DNA of 64,000 nt from Lepiota brunneoincarnata. Taxonomy: Eukaryota; Basidiomycota; Agaricomycetes; Agaricales; Agaricaceae. A program made the translations under genes and the position numbers. The notes below the pieces were generated by a model. That model searched no databases, was not told where the DNA came from, and worked only from the letters and a program-made list of their open reading frames with translations. The stretch is taken from positions 1-64,000 of the forward strand of contig JAEBUN010000016.1 of the NCBI GenBank assembly GCA_023014365.1, written 5' to 3'. Of this stretch, positions 44,674 through 56,176 are shown piece after piece. Numbering within the stretch: position 1 is the first letter of the stretch; each line of letters opens with the position of its first letter.

Positions 44674-44914
44674 ATGGGCCGGTTAGTTTTGAAATTCTCT
44701 TCAGATACACTTTTCCTTACTCTCTCTCTCTCTTTACAATGGAAGAGGACTCGAGGGTGCCGCTTATTACACCCCAACGAGTGGTGCCACCGCTGCAGGG
44801 GCGGGGACCCCAAACCGAGTGCCGAAAGCAATCCAGTGTGGAGAGCAAACAAAAGCTGCTCATATAGCACCCGTCATCCCCTCCACTAATCCAGACACCG
44901 CGAGACAATCATAA
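44674..44914 (+). CDS. Divergent member of the micro-peptide family (58 aa, two exons, tentative)
   Basis: Exon 1 is ATGGGCCG (44674-44681), followed by a GTTAGT donor. A 64-base intron has a pyrimidine-rich end and an AG at 44744-44745, and exon 2 spans 44746-44914. The spliced N-terminus MGRGLEGAAYYTPTSGAT aligns by spacing with the copy at 60034-60221 (MGHALQGGGINNPQGGGAT). The conserved K-G-P...SK end is not present; the frame continues into unrelated residues. First-exon size, splice layout and TATA position are the main support. Confidence 0.4.
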
Positions 44915-45267
44915 CACCCACGCGCTCCGAACTCCCCCTCCACGGAAGACGCACGAAACGCGACCCACCGACACGCGTGATGACGTCCTCCAAGCGGCAG
45001 ATCGCGTACGGGATTTTCTTTTCTTTTTCTCTCGTTTCTCTCCTCCCTTTCATAGTAAACCAATATGCTACTTAATTTCCATCCGAAATTTCGTAGCTAC
45101 CTTACTTTCCTTTCTCCTTGCGTTCCAAACTGTCTTTCCCCATCCAAAACCTTCACCTCGTAGTATAAAAACTAGCTAGAAAAATGTGTGACGAGGTAGC
45201 GAAATACAGCCCCCCTCTCGTCTACTAGCTGTCTGAGTCTTTGACCCTATCTCTCTCTCTTGCTCTT

Positions 45268-45302
<35 letters not shown>

Positions 45303-46109
45303 TGGATCGAAGCCTCGGGTCCCTCTACAAGTAACATCAGCTTCAGGTTTAACTTCAATTACGGTGAATCACACTTGATCTCATGCTTGTTGTTAGCCCT
45401 TGGGGTAAATTGATCGAGAAATATGGCGCCCATAGCCATTGCTATCGACTACAGATGTAGTTTGTCAACATAACCCATTCACCTTGTGACAGTCCTCCCT
45501 CAGCACGGGCCAAGGACAATCGAACACGGTCCCACACAGCTAAGCCAGCGGGGTGGTCCTTACCCTCTGCCATAAAAGCAACAAACTGCCCGTTGTAGAC
45601 GGTTGCGATTTTTGAGGTTCAATCAAGTGCTGCACCACCACATTCTACCATCGGACCCAATACCCTGCAGACTTGTCTGGACATCAGGAAGCTGGATGAG
45701 GATACAGGAGGTGTAACCATTTACTCACAGCGTGCTGATCGTGCAAAATGATGCTTATGTCTCCGCCCAAACATGCAGTTCATTGTGCTATGCCCGGACC
45801 CTGCTCCATCATCTCGACTCGCGAACCTACTGTCCACGTCTTCCATCTCTTCCACCCCATCCTGAACCACCCTTCTAGTTCGGGGTACCGCCTACACTGA
45901 CCGAAGGGCGGTGTCCCCAGGGAAGCAACGAGTTTCCCTTGGAGTACTATGTGCCGACAAATTTGACAAGTAGGGGACAAAAAAAAAAGCTTGCCTTCTT
46001 TCCATTGCATTCTATGTCACCCATGGAATTGCCGGTGTGCCTGTTGCAATTGATGTCTACAACATGTTGGGTGTCCAATTGCTCATGGTTTTTCTAGAAT
46101 CATGGGTTG
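44915..46109. other. Intergenic with CT microsatellite
   Basis: No supported gene. It contains the CT-rich tract at 45249-45298. Confidence 0.5.
45249..45298. repeat. CT-rich microsatellite
   Basis: Nearly pure CT over about 50 bases with two TTGCT interruptions. Confidence 0.92.
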
Positions 46110-46300
46110 GCACGTATTTCCATGGTAACCTCTCTTACACTCCTTCTCATCCTGTCATCCTGTCCGCACTCCCCTCTACTGTTTGATCCATTCGGACTGG
46201 GAACCAAATGACCACACATTCCGTGCGAACAGACGTACTCCTGGAAATGGTGAGCAATGCTCCAGGCACCAACGTGTAAGCATTGGTACTGGCCCATGTT
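46110..46300 (+). pseudogene. Possible relic of the micro-peptide gene (intron region)
   Basis: Starting at CCATGG (46118), the stretch TTCTCATCCTGTCATCCTG, then CACTCCCCTCTACTG and ATTCGGACTGGGAACC, aligns in order with the intron of the copy at 53970-54196 (TTCTCATCCCGTACACC, then CCCCCCTCCCCCC and TACTCGGACTGGGAACA). The second exon is not readable. If related, it is a dead copy. Confidence 0.35.
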
Positions 46301-47007
46301 TGAGTATTATGCATGGGCAACTTCGGGCGCTGTTGAGTATTACGATGACTGTGGCAGTAGTGTGACGCTAATCTATGCAGGTGCGCGTGCAAGAAATCAC
46401 TAGATCATTCTTAAATTTGTCATGCCTCCCTCTTCAAAAGCATCTGGGGGCGTACGCACACCCAGCATTTACCTTGTGGTTTGGTGAGTTCCACTCGATC
46501 TTATGTTCGTCATTGGGATAAATTGATTTCCCTAGAATTCGGAAGTAGAGCGTCCGGTCGACTTGTGGATATAGCTTGGCAGCACACACCACCCATCTTG
46601 GCACGGTCCTGGACCCCAAGTTCCCCAAATTAATATTGGTTTGCTCAAGCTCAGCACGTGTTGTGGTATTTCTTCCGCGATTTGACATTCAGTAATCCTC
46701 ATGAACGAAGAACTAGCTGTCGAAAATAAGCGACCCTTGGCTCGGATTTGAATAGAATCGTAAATGAATTGATGAATTGCAGACCCCATCTTCCCACTGT
46801 CACTCGCATGACATAACAGCCCCCGCGCCTTCAGCACCACATCGAACATCAAAATGATTAGCTACACTACACCAGGAGTACTGCATTGTGAGCACGCATA
46901 GTCCGCACGTTTATATATTCAACGGGCCTGCTTCACAGTCAACTCGCCCTCTCACCACCACCGCCGTCTCGCACCTTCCATTTTCCTTAAAATCTTCGAC
47001 TTCCATT

Positions 47008-47304
47008 ATGTCCACCAGCTCACCAACGCTGCAAGCCCCCAACATGCTCTCTGCCAGCAGTGTCGGTGACACTCAACTGAGCTCCACAGCGGACCACTCC
47101 CGACCCCCCACACCACCTGGAGAACTTCAAAAGGAGACTGAGAAGCCTGTTGCTAACCCAGGACCCAAGGACCTTAGCAGTCCCGCTGAGGCTGGCGCTA
47201 GTCTCTCTCCACCGATAGATGGGATTACACCTGTTGTAACGAAGAATGATGTCGATGCTGAAGGTTGGCCTTGTTTTCCACGACTTGCAAGGGTTCCTCG
47301 CTGA
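47008..47304 (+). CDS. Hypothetical small protein or 5' exon
   Basis: ATG 47008 (MSTSSPTLQAPNMLSASS) follows a pyrimidine-rich, leader-like stretch. The first part is Ser/Pro/Thr-rich (DHSRPPTPPGEL) with a segment ending PVVTKNDVDAEG. A GTTGGC at 47264 could be a splice donor leading to exons nearer 47300-47500 (for example MSAEVVYFVEPGLFSVRVDML before a GTAAGT at 47490), but I could not assemble a continuous gene. No recognisable domain. An upstream in-frame ATG at 46888 lies in the putative leader. Confidence 0.35.
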   Translation: MSTSSPTLQAPNMLSASSVGDTQLSSTADHSRPPTPPGELQKETEKPVANPGPKDLSSPAEAGASLSPPIDGITPVVTKNDVDAEGWPCFPRLARVPR

Positions 47305-48719
47305 TGAAGTGGCAGGGATGGCACTATGCCAGCAGGGGAAGCACGAGTACCGTACTCGTCATGGAGTTATGGGGATTTTAATGGCAGTGGTACGGAGTCC
47401 AACATGGCATCCATCCTTCTCGAATGTCTGCTGAAGTGGTCTACTTTGTTGAACCAGGCCTGTTTTCCGTGCGGGTTGATATGCTTATTGTAAGTTCATG
47501 GGGTTCGTGACGCCGGATGTTTTGCTAATCATTTTCGCACAGTAGGGACAAGGAGGATGTCTGCATCAGGTGTGGCACCCGGGCGTAAGAAGGCACTCTG
47601 TACTTTATGCTCTTTGAACTTGGTACTTGACTCTTAGCACTTTTGATTTCTGTTAAACGGACGTATTAATGACACAATTGACTAACGACTTTTCAACATG
47701 CTACCAGTGCGAATGTTTCAAAGATATGAGCCTTCGCTTCTCCGGTCTCGATCAAACGTCCACCGCAACCTCCAGCTACTCACGATATATCGCTAAGGAA
47801 CAGTGCCCTGGGCAGCTTCGTGTCTCGGCAAACGCATTACTCAACACTTCCTTCTAACCCCCGGCACACCACAGTATTATTCATCACCTAGTAACAGCCG
47901 GATCTGGTCTGGGTGTCGCCAGTATGGTGCGCGAGCCGGTGGGTGCAGATCAAGTGGGATTCCAGTCACAGAAAGTAGGGCCCTACTCTTGAACGCGACT
48001 TTCGAAGCGGCTTGAATAGCTTCGCTCTCTTCCACATGCCTCTGCCGGGCGAGCTCCTTGGATTGGCATGGGGGAATTAACCCTTCCCCCTCCCCCCTTA
48101 AGTGGTGGCGCAAGTTGGGATGACTGATATAACACTCGTAGTGCAGAGCAGGCAAGATGTCAACTACGGTCCCGAGCCATGGGAACAGAGACCCACATGG
48201 GCAATCGCCAATCGCCGCATGTATCCTGGAGAACATTGTCTCTCTGTCAAACTCCTGAACTAGGAATGTTGGACGGCTCGCCCACATGCGATCCCCCAAC
48301 ACCTAATCTTGGTCTGTTCAAGTTGAACAGGACCCGAGCAACGGGCTTCATGCACGCTATCCAGCTTGCAGGAGAGACATACCACCCCACAGATATGTTA
48401 CCTACTCGAGACGATTACACCAGACTGACAAGATTATGACCAATCAGAAGCTCAGCTAGGCTTGGTTAGATAACTCTCGGACAACCAACCGCAATCTGAG
48501 AGGCCCCTAGATACCGTCAAATGATGTTGCCCTCGGTCGCATCGGATGTCGTCAACGATACGACTGGTATAAGGGCTTCAGGAAATTCCAGTCATCGTTC
48601 AAGGGTGAAAACATATACCCATGCAACTGCCCGGTACCAGATTCCCTCTTCAACTGAATGAGCTCGGATGGCAATAAGCGCCGCTCTTATCGCGATCTTG
48701 TCTTATAAGTCGGAAGGAC
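47305..48719. other. Intergenic or unrecognised exons
   Basis: It contains possible splice signals (GTAAGT 47490, CACAG 47543) but no product I can name. The remainder is without signal. Confidence 0.3.
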
Positions 48720-49200
48720 GGCATGAGCACTCATTGCGATAATGCCATAATCGCACCGGTGCCAACACCTGCCAGCACCCGTCAACCGATGTACTTACGG
48801 GACCATTTCAGGTACATAACCATGTTTATGCCAGCAGTCCTATGAATGAAGTTGAATACAAGTTGGTCCACGCCGCTGACAGGATATGTCATTGGATACA
48901 GCAAATGGACTACGCGACCGCCGCCTTGGGTGCAACCAAAATCCGAGTCCCCTAGATAACACGGCTATATCGAAGCATTGTGGTGATTCAACAACCTCAG
49001 TAAACCCACATCCTCCTGGCGTTGAGAACCCTGAACGGAATATGTTGAACCGTAGAATGCGAGAAGTATAAACGGAAAACCAACCGGGAGTGCGCTCGCG
49101 GTTCAAATGTGCGGAAAGAGGATAACTATGAGATAATAGTATCACGGGGACTACGGTGGAACCACCATTGTTGGATAAATATGGAAATGTTTGCAACTGT
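48720..49200. repeat. Segmental duplicate block, left copy
   Basis: Collinear with 52730-53110: GGCATGAGCACTC..., CCGATGTACTTA..., AACATTG or GCATTG...GGTGATTCAACA and CCCACATCCTCCT occur in the same order with substitutions and indels. The block precedes micro-peptide gene 1 here and micro-peptide gene 2 there. Confidence 0.75.
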
Positions 49201-49457
49201 CCATCAATCCATCATCGGCTCACTTCCCTGATCTATTTATGGATGACATTAGCAACTCACCTCAGGAGTTAATCTTTAAGGGGCGTACCTCCCCAGCGTT
49301 GGTATATCATTTGCGGGGTGTAAGGAATACAGCTCTATAAGAACTGCACGCCATCTGAGCGCAAACAAATCCCCATCCCATTTAGACCCTAAGCTTCGTT
49401 TACTTCGCTCCTATCCCCGCTGCCCGTTGTCTCATACCACTTTCCGCAATTACATTC

Positions 49458-49679
49458 ATGGGCCCGTGAGTCGTTTTCTTTTTGACATCTCTCAGTAAAT
49501 TTCCTCATCCCGTGCACCATGTTGCCTCTCCCTCCGCTGAACTCGATCTACTCGGACCTGGAACACTTGGAAGTGGAGCCGAGAGTTCCGGTTTTTTAAT
49601 ACCTCCTCGCGAAGATGCTCCTGCTGTCAAGGGCCCGAACAAACCTCGCCCAGGTCCCAGGCCAGCCGGTAGCAAGTAA
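49458..49679 (+). CDS. Micro-peptide gene 1 (33 aa, two exons)
   Basis: Exon 1 is ATGGGCCC (49458-49465). A GTGAGT donor and a 120-base intron lead to exon 2 (49586-49679, TAA stop). The spliced product starts MGPSGFLIPPREDAP and ends VKGPNKPRPGPRPAGSK. It has no cysteine, no signal peptide and no CaaX box. Its 5' leader (AATACAGCTCTATAAGAACTG to ATTACATTC before the ATG) is strongly similar to that of gene 2, 4.5 kb away. The intron, exon 2 and 3' flank (CCATACCTAGA) are also shared. Function unknown. Confidence 0.7.
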
Positions 49680-50040
49680 CCACACCGGCATGCACGAATA
49701 GAGGGCGGTACCACAACACAGAGGAAACGAAAACCTGTCATTGATACGTAGATCGTTTGCAGTTTTTGATGATGGTCATGATGCCTTCTTTCCCCTCCCC
49801 ATTTTCGTGGCGCTTCGACTTTTCTTTTCTTTTTCACTCCTTGATGTTCCACCCTATCTCTTGGTAGAAGACATCCATGGGCCAAGGGCTTCTTTATAAC
49901 TGGTATACTCCATACCTAGATGTTGTGTACCCAATTCTTTAAAACTATCTGTACGTAGATACCGTCATCATCCGTGCACTTCTACGTCACAACTCGACAA
50001 TTTTCTACGGTTTTTAATGCCTTTGAGAACTTGAGTACCT

Positions 50041-50462
50041 TATCGCGGGAAGGGGTGGTTGCGTAAATGAGTAAGGGTGTTTACCCAGACGTCTCGAAGT
50101 ATCAAGTTTTTCGCACCACTAAACAAGGAACAGGGGGATTCTCTGGTATGAGCATGGTGCTCAGCGTCAAGACCTAGTCAAATGACCCATACCATTGTCT
50201 GCTGTGTCCATAGATTCGGGTGTGGATTGGTTTCCAGAATCCCTAGCAATCCACCATTGTTCGCGAAAGTTTTGCTACCAATCACCTCCCCGATTGAATC
50301 CAAGAAAGGCAAATTTTGCGCCGATTGGTGTGCCCACAATGACTTGAATGTGTGTCCACCTTCCTTGAATAGCAGTTCGGAGATCCAGGTGAAAAGCAAT
50401 CCACTCTAAAATAGAAAGGTGTCGTTGGTTTTTTCCCACAATAGCACTCACTGTCAGATTTC
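50041..50462. repeat. Duplicate of the Clp1-like gene's upstream region, without the gene
   Basis: Collinear and roughly 90% identical over the best 200 bases with 58134-58553. It covers ATTGGTGTGCCCACAATG, GTGTGTCCACCTTCCTT and GGTTTTTTCCCACAATAGC. Similarity stops just before the TATA box of the Clp1-like gene, and no Clp1-like coding sequence follows. A minus-strand ORF is open in both copies, but its substitutions change many residues, so it is probably not a protein gene. Confidence 0.85.
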
Positions 50463-50649
50463 CGTTGTGGTTTATTATAGTTCTTTGATTAAGTCCACAA
50501 TGGCCTATGATGTTACCAAATTCCCGGATGAGTATGCTTCCCAAAATAAATCATGATTAAGAAATCAATTGGTCAGGGCTTCTACACAAGTGTAAGGGAA
50601 TTCTCAACATCATACTCCATCATGGACTTGATGGATGGCAGTAAAACTG

Positions 50650-51060
50650 AAGCAGTTTTTAGACGTTGGGGTCCACCGGTCTGGTGCCACTGCCAATATA
50701 CATCCGAATCGGAATATTCCTGCTGTCCAGCACTTATTTGTCATCCCGATCTCACACAAGAGTATGGTGTGTTCTTCAAGGCCAATCCGAACATTCCTGT
50801 TACCGTGGCAGACGTTATGTGGTTTTCGATGATCAGAAGATAGGACATAGGGCGATTTAAGATTCACTTCGCGCGATTGATTTTTGGCATGTAGTGCAGT
50901 CAACAGCAAGCCGACTATGCTCTTACCAAGTTCCAATGCTACAGAACTGGTTGTTTAAATCGTTGGTAATGAGAAGCTCTTAAGCAAGGGTGGGATGATC
51001 CCTTTTCCATGTACGTGTAGCGCGAGAGTAACAATGTTCTCTGAGCCTTACATTTTGCGC
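50650..51060. repeat. Locally repeated non-coding block
   Basis: The segment with CATCCGAATCGGAATATTCC, TGTCCAGCACTTATTTGTCAT and GAGTATGGT...CCGAACATTCC recurs with divergence at 54940-55140 and in part at 51620-51740. The neighbouring 51280-51490 recurs at 55240-55420. No coding frame is preserved. Confidence 0.65.
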
Positions 51061-52416
51061 ATCTGGAAACCATGGAGGATTGGAACAAATCCAGGGCCGA
51101 ATGCAATCGTAGAAATGCAGTATCGTCATTGCTGAATCACATGAAAGTCAGGAGGTCGGCCGAAGTCAGTGGGGTTTTCACCTCGACCGCTACCAGTGAT
51201 GGTAGGCAGACAAGGCGGGTTGGAGGTGCAGGGATAACCTGGGGACCGTGGGATACTCGGAGACTTGGGAACGTGTGATGAACCCCATGTGGTATAGTTG
51301 CCGCTCCCCCGGTTCATTAGTAATGTCCTGCGCACCTGTAAACTTCTGGTTTATATTCTACCGATATCGGAACTGGCACTTCATCACACAGAACAAACAA
51401 ATCAAGAGCATCCGTCTATCCAATGAATTCTCCTGGGTATATACACCTTTCTGGAATTCAAGGAGCTCTATGGCCAGTCAATGTTGACTGTCACCATGAA
51501 TTTCATTCATCATGGTGATGCTTTCAGTTGTCAGTCATCCGAGAAGGGGTAATAAGTACCGGGGTCAAGCCCAGAGCGCGCCGAGAAATATTTGGGGGAC
51601 TGGGCATTGAGACTCAGTGGAGCATTCGCCCATTACTATGATTACTATGGTGGACGTTATGTGCTTTTGGATGATTAAAAGGTAGGAGATAGAGAGATTT
51701 GGGATTGGATTCGCTTCGCATAATTGAATGTTGGAGTAAAATGCGGTCAGCAAGAAGCCAAGCATGCTCGTCCGTGGTCTTACCAAGTTCCGGTGCCACG
51801 GAGCTGGTTGCTTATAGGACCAAAAATTTTAGTAACAAGGAGCCCTCAAGCAAAGGCAACAGGATCCTTGTTGCATGTATGTAGTGCGAGAGTAACGAGC
51901 CTTATGCTTCATGCATGTGGAAATTGTGGCCTGAAGGAGTTAGGACAAATCCAGGTCTGAGAACCCTTATAGAAATGCAGTATCGTTATTGCTGAGCCAC
52001 ATGAAAGTCGGGAGGTCGGCCGGAGCCGGTGGAGATCGCAGAGACTATGAGGAATTTGTTATGAACCCCACATGCCTGGTTTAGCTGTCGCTAGCAGTGT
52101 CCCGCACATCTGTAAACTCCTAATTACACCATACGGAAACCAACTGCACACTAATGCATCGGAATCGGTCACTTCATCACCCGACGTCAAACAGGTCAAA
52201 AATTTTCATCTCTCAACATTTCATGATATCTTAGTGAGCATCGGGATTGGGCATCGTGACAGCATCTAGTCATTATGTACAGTGCAAATCCAAGTAATCT
52301 CAGCGGTGAATTCAAGGATGAAACTTGGACCACAGTCAGGAGATACATCAAGCAGATTGAGGCAGTAGGAAACGACATAGCTAATCATCAGATTATCTCT
52401 CCTTAACCCGAATATT
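51061..52416. other. Repeat-rich interval without a gene
   Basis: It holds diverged copies of stretches also found at 55230-56150, for example GATATATACACCTTTCTGGAA with AGCTCTATGGCCAGTCAATG, and GAGACTCAGTGG. No gene is supported. Confidence 0.5.
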
Positions 52417-52690
52417 CTTTCCCTTAGAAAGAAGAGGGGTGCTGGAGCAGAGCCTAGGCACAACGTCAGGTCAATCGACCAAGGGAGTATGTCCAACTTA
52501 CTTACCTCGCCGTTCACATACCAATTCGAGACAAGCAATAATACAGTGTCCCCGCATCGAATCTCATTCCACCACTTTTGTTCGCAAAGGATTCAAACCG
52601 ATATACTCGGGGGGCCAGAATCGTAGAATTACCAAGGGGATTCGAAATTCCTGGAGCTGCCATCTTTGTTACGTGAAAGATCCTGTCCCT
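52417..52690 (-). pseudogene. Decayed 3' fragment of a short-chain dehydrogenase gene
   Basis: Minus strand, homologous to exons 6-7 and flanking introns of the intact gene at 56177-57455. It shows MAAPGISNPLGNSTI, RVYRFESFANKSGGMRFDAGTL, a damaged SNWYVNGE stretch and the GGGTGCTGGAGCAGAG terminal exon region. A frameshift near 52535 and loss of the DGG donor context break it, and the upstream exons are missing. Confidence 0.85.
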
Positions 52691-52729
52691 GACTTTCCAG
52701 AATGGAGCGGCGTACCCTCTATTGGGGAC

Positions 52730-53110
52730 GGCATGAGCACTCGTTATGACCCCATAATCGCCAGCGTCTGTCAACCGATGTACTTAACGGTTATTTCAGA
52801 TGACCTTGTTTATGCCCAGTCTTATCAATGAAGCTATAACTAAAATTTGAGTCTTCTAGAAAACATTGTCATGTTGAAGCATTGCGGTAATTCAACAGCC
52901 GAGGTAACCCACATCCTCCTAGTATTGAGAACCCTGAGTAGAATGTATTGACCTGTAAGGATGCAATAGAACATGCGTGTACGATTTTTTGCAGGACCTT
53001 AGGGCTGTACTTATAAAGGAAAAGCCAACCGGGAATGCATTCGTAGCCCTTGAGATCCACAAATTACCGACAGGTGGTTGCGGGCGTTCCCGTGTTCGGG
53101 GTTTGTATAT
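52730..53110. repeat. Segmental duplicate block, right copy
   Basis: Partner of 48720-49200. It begins directly after the dehydrogenase fragment, placing the boundary of a roughly 4-kb tandem unit here. Confidence 0.75.
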
Positions 53111-53969
53111 AAATAGTCGCAAACATACCGTGTCCAGGCGTTTCGCCAATATTCCTGTGTTTTAATCATGACGGTCCTTGTATGTGTAAACTCCCACGCG
53201 TCTGGAAGCAATGATGACCAGGCCGTAGCCCCGCTCGCCAGGATAACAGTCTCTGAGGACCAATGCTCTCTAGCAACTATTTCTCTCATCTCACATTAAT
53301 AATTGGCCCAGGGTCCTACATCTCGTCATGATTGCATGGGGACTATGCGTGCGCCCGAACCGCACATGTTCGGAGGAAGATCTCCTGCACTTGGCTCATC
53401 GCCCCCCTCGCGTGTATCTCGCAATGATGCGTTAATCCACGTGTGCCTTGGATTTTTGCGATAGTGCGGTTCTCATCTTCTCCACTTGCACCTGTCACCT
53501 ATTTCCGATTCCGCGACAATCATTTTACCATTGAAGCCACACAGCACTAGCCTCCTGGCTGCGGTTGAAGAATTCCATCTCTCGAAATGAGCCTCATTTT
53601 CTTCTACTTCTGCAGCAATGGTAGTCACCTCCACCGTTGGGACCCGTGTAATGCTATTACATTTCCGACTCTTCCACTGTGACTGTGTCACGTCCACGGT
53701 CATAATCTACACTCACGTTTGAATCCGATTCCTATCACCGGCAGCAGTATTTGACGGGGGGGTTGGACTCAAGCTATATATAGTCGAGGGATTCGACGTT
53801 CTCATCCTTTCCTGCTATTTGGGACACACCCAATGAATACAGCTCTTTAAGAACTGCACGCTACTATCCCACTTCAACCACACATAAACAGACGCACTCT
53901 CTAAGCTTCACTTGCGTCGCTCTCATTCCTGCTTTCCGTTGCCTCACACCGCTTTCTGCAATTACATTC

Positions 53970-54196
53970 ATGGGCCGGTGAGTCGTTTTCTTTTTGGCAT
54001 CTCTCGGGAAATTTTCTCATCCCGTACACCCTGTTGCCCCCCTCCCCCCACCTTGAACTCAATTTACTCGGACTGGGAACACTATGGAAGTGGAAACCAA
54101 AGTTCGGGTATTTTAATACCTGCTCGTGAAGATGCTCCCGTGGTCAAAGGCCCGAACAAGCCTCGCCCAGGTCCCAGTTCAGCTGACAGCAAGTGA
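53970..54196 (+). CDS. Micro-peptide gene 2 (33 aa, two exons)
   Basis: Exon 1 is ATGGGCCG (53970-53977), intron 53978-54102 (125 bases, GTGAGT...AAAG), exon 2 54103-54196 (TGA stop). The product starts MGRSGILIPAREDAP and ends VKGPNKPRPGPSSADSK, with the same length and layout as gene 1. It is preceded by a TATATATAG stretch near 53776 and by the same leader as gene 1. Relative to gene 1, several second-exon changes keep the residue (for example AAG/AAA Lys and AAA/AAG Lys), which suggests protein-level constraint, though the sample is small. Confidence 0.7.
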
Positions 54197-56176
54197 CCGC
54201 ACCAGCGCGCAAGGGTGCAGAGCTGTACCACAGTGCAAAGGAAACGAAAATTGCCTGTATGTCATACTCATGATGTCTGAATCGTTTGTAGTGTCTGATG
54301 GACATGGTGCTCCCGTCTGTGACTTAGAGGCTACAGGGCCTCATATATATGCACCATGATGACAACATGCGCACCCTCGGCCAATTTCCCATTCCGGCAG
54401 ATCTCTCTTATTTCTCTACTTTCGTGCTTCTACTTTGTTTTTGTTTTTTTGTTTTGTTTTTCCATTGCTTGATGCTCTATACTATTTGTTGGCAGAGGAC
54501 CTCTCTGGGCAGAGGGCTTCTTCATAATCACTGCACCCCATACCTAGACTTTTCCCACCCAATTCCAAATCTTTGAAATTAGCCGCACGCAGATCTCGAT
54601 CGCCTCGTATGAGAGCTCGGGTACATCTATATCAACACCCGGCTATATTCTATGCTTTTAATGCCTTTGAGAACTTGAGCACATGGGGTAGCTAGACAGC
54701 TTAGATTAACGAGAGTGTGAGTGATGTCGAACGGTAGGAGATGGAGCTCACGGCCAAGGGTTAAGTTGGCCGAGTGTGACAATTGCTGTCTTGTGCTGGC
54801 CTTATTAGAAACTGGCTGCCAACTAGCCGTCCTGACTCCCGAGAAGAACTGATCTCTCGCCTTGGGGTTATCAGACCCTAAGTCGGATACACAGTTGCAT
54901 CCCACACGATATACTACCTTGATGTCACGCACGTCAAGGCCTGGTCTCACTGCCGATTTGCATCCGTGCCAAAATACCTCTGCTGTCCAACATTCATTTG
55001 CCATTCGGATCTCATTTGAGAGTATGGTCCTTCATGGCCGATCCAAACATTCCCACTACGATGGCTGACGTTACACAGTTTTAGGTGATCCGAAGTTAGG
55101 ACCTAGGGAGATTCGGGATTCACTTCGCCGTAATTGAAATTTGGCATTTCGGGGTGCTCGGAGACTGTGAGGAACGTGTTAACAGTGCTATGAACCCTGT
55201 ATGCCTTGTATAGTAGTTGCCCTCCCGTTGGCGACGTCCCGCGCATCTGTAAATTTCTAATATCATTGTCCCGAGACCAACGGCGCATTAATGCATCGGA
55301 ACCGGTCACTTCATCGCACGGGACCAGAGGAGTCGAGAATTTTCATCTATCTCCTTGGATATATACACCTTTCTGGAAGCCAGGGAGCTCTATGACCAGT
55401 CAATGGTCATAATTTACATTTCAAGCAACTCAGGGTGCTAAAAATCCAGCTGATCCAATCGTAGATATGCTGCGTGCAGATCCCAACGAGTGAGTAGAGG
55501 TAGTGTCTTGATTCTTAAATCACCACTCATCCAAGGCCAGACTTGACCCTCCCGCGGGTGAATCCGTGGCCCCACATGCATTTCCATGAGATATTTCCCA
55601 TACATCATGCGTCCTTTCCGACTTCGTTTTCGCTGTCATGGAGCTACCAGCCGATCTAACGCTATCTAACACCGTCTCAGAGCCACGGAATCTCGGCGTG
55701 GCTCCCAAAGTCAATGATTGAGGAACCCGCCGCATAACCTGAACATCATGTCAATACACCCCCGCGGACAGGGCGGTCGAGAGGAGACTTTTTTTTTTTG
55801 CACATGTTGAGCGGCGAGTTTGACATGGTCCATTTTTCTAGATATGGCGAAACTCCGTCCAAACTCCTCGCGGTGAGTTTCAATTGCCGGTCAGCTGAGA
55901 AAGGGCAAAAGGTACTGTGGTCCAGCTCAGAGAACGCCGCGAAATCATTTGAGGGACTGGGAATTGAGACTCGGTGGGATATATCAGTGAACATCGGGAT
56001 TGGGCATCACAGCAGTATCCGACCCATGCATACAATATGAATCTGAATAGTTGGGATGTACGTCAGGAGTGAGTTCAAGGGTGAAACTTAGATTGCAGCT
56101 CGGAGATACTTCGAGTCGTAAAGCACAAAGTAGCTAATCATCGATTGATCTTTCCTTTGCCCGAATATTCTTCCCC
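54197..56176. other. Intergenic, repeat-derived
   Basis: It contains the 3' flank shared with gene 1 and the blocks listed above (54940-55140, 55240-55420, 55900-56150). No gene is supported. Confidence 0.5.
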
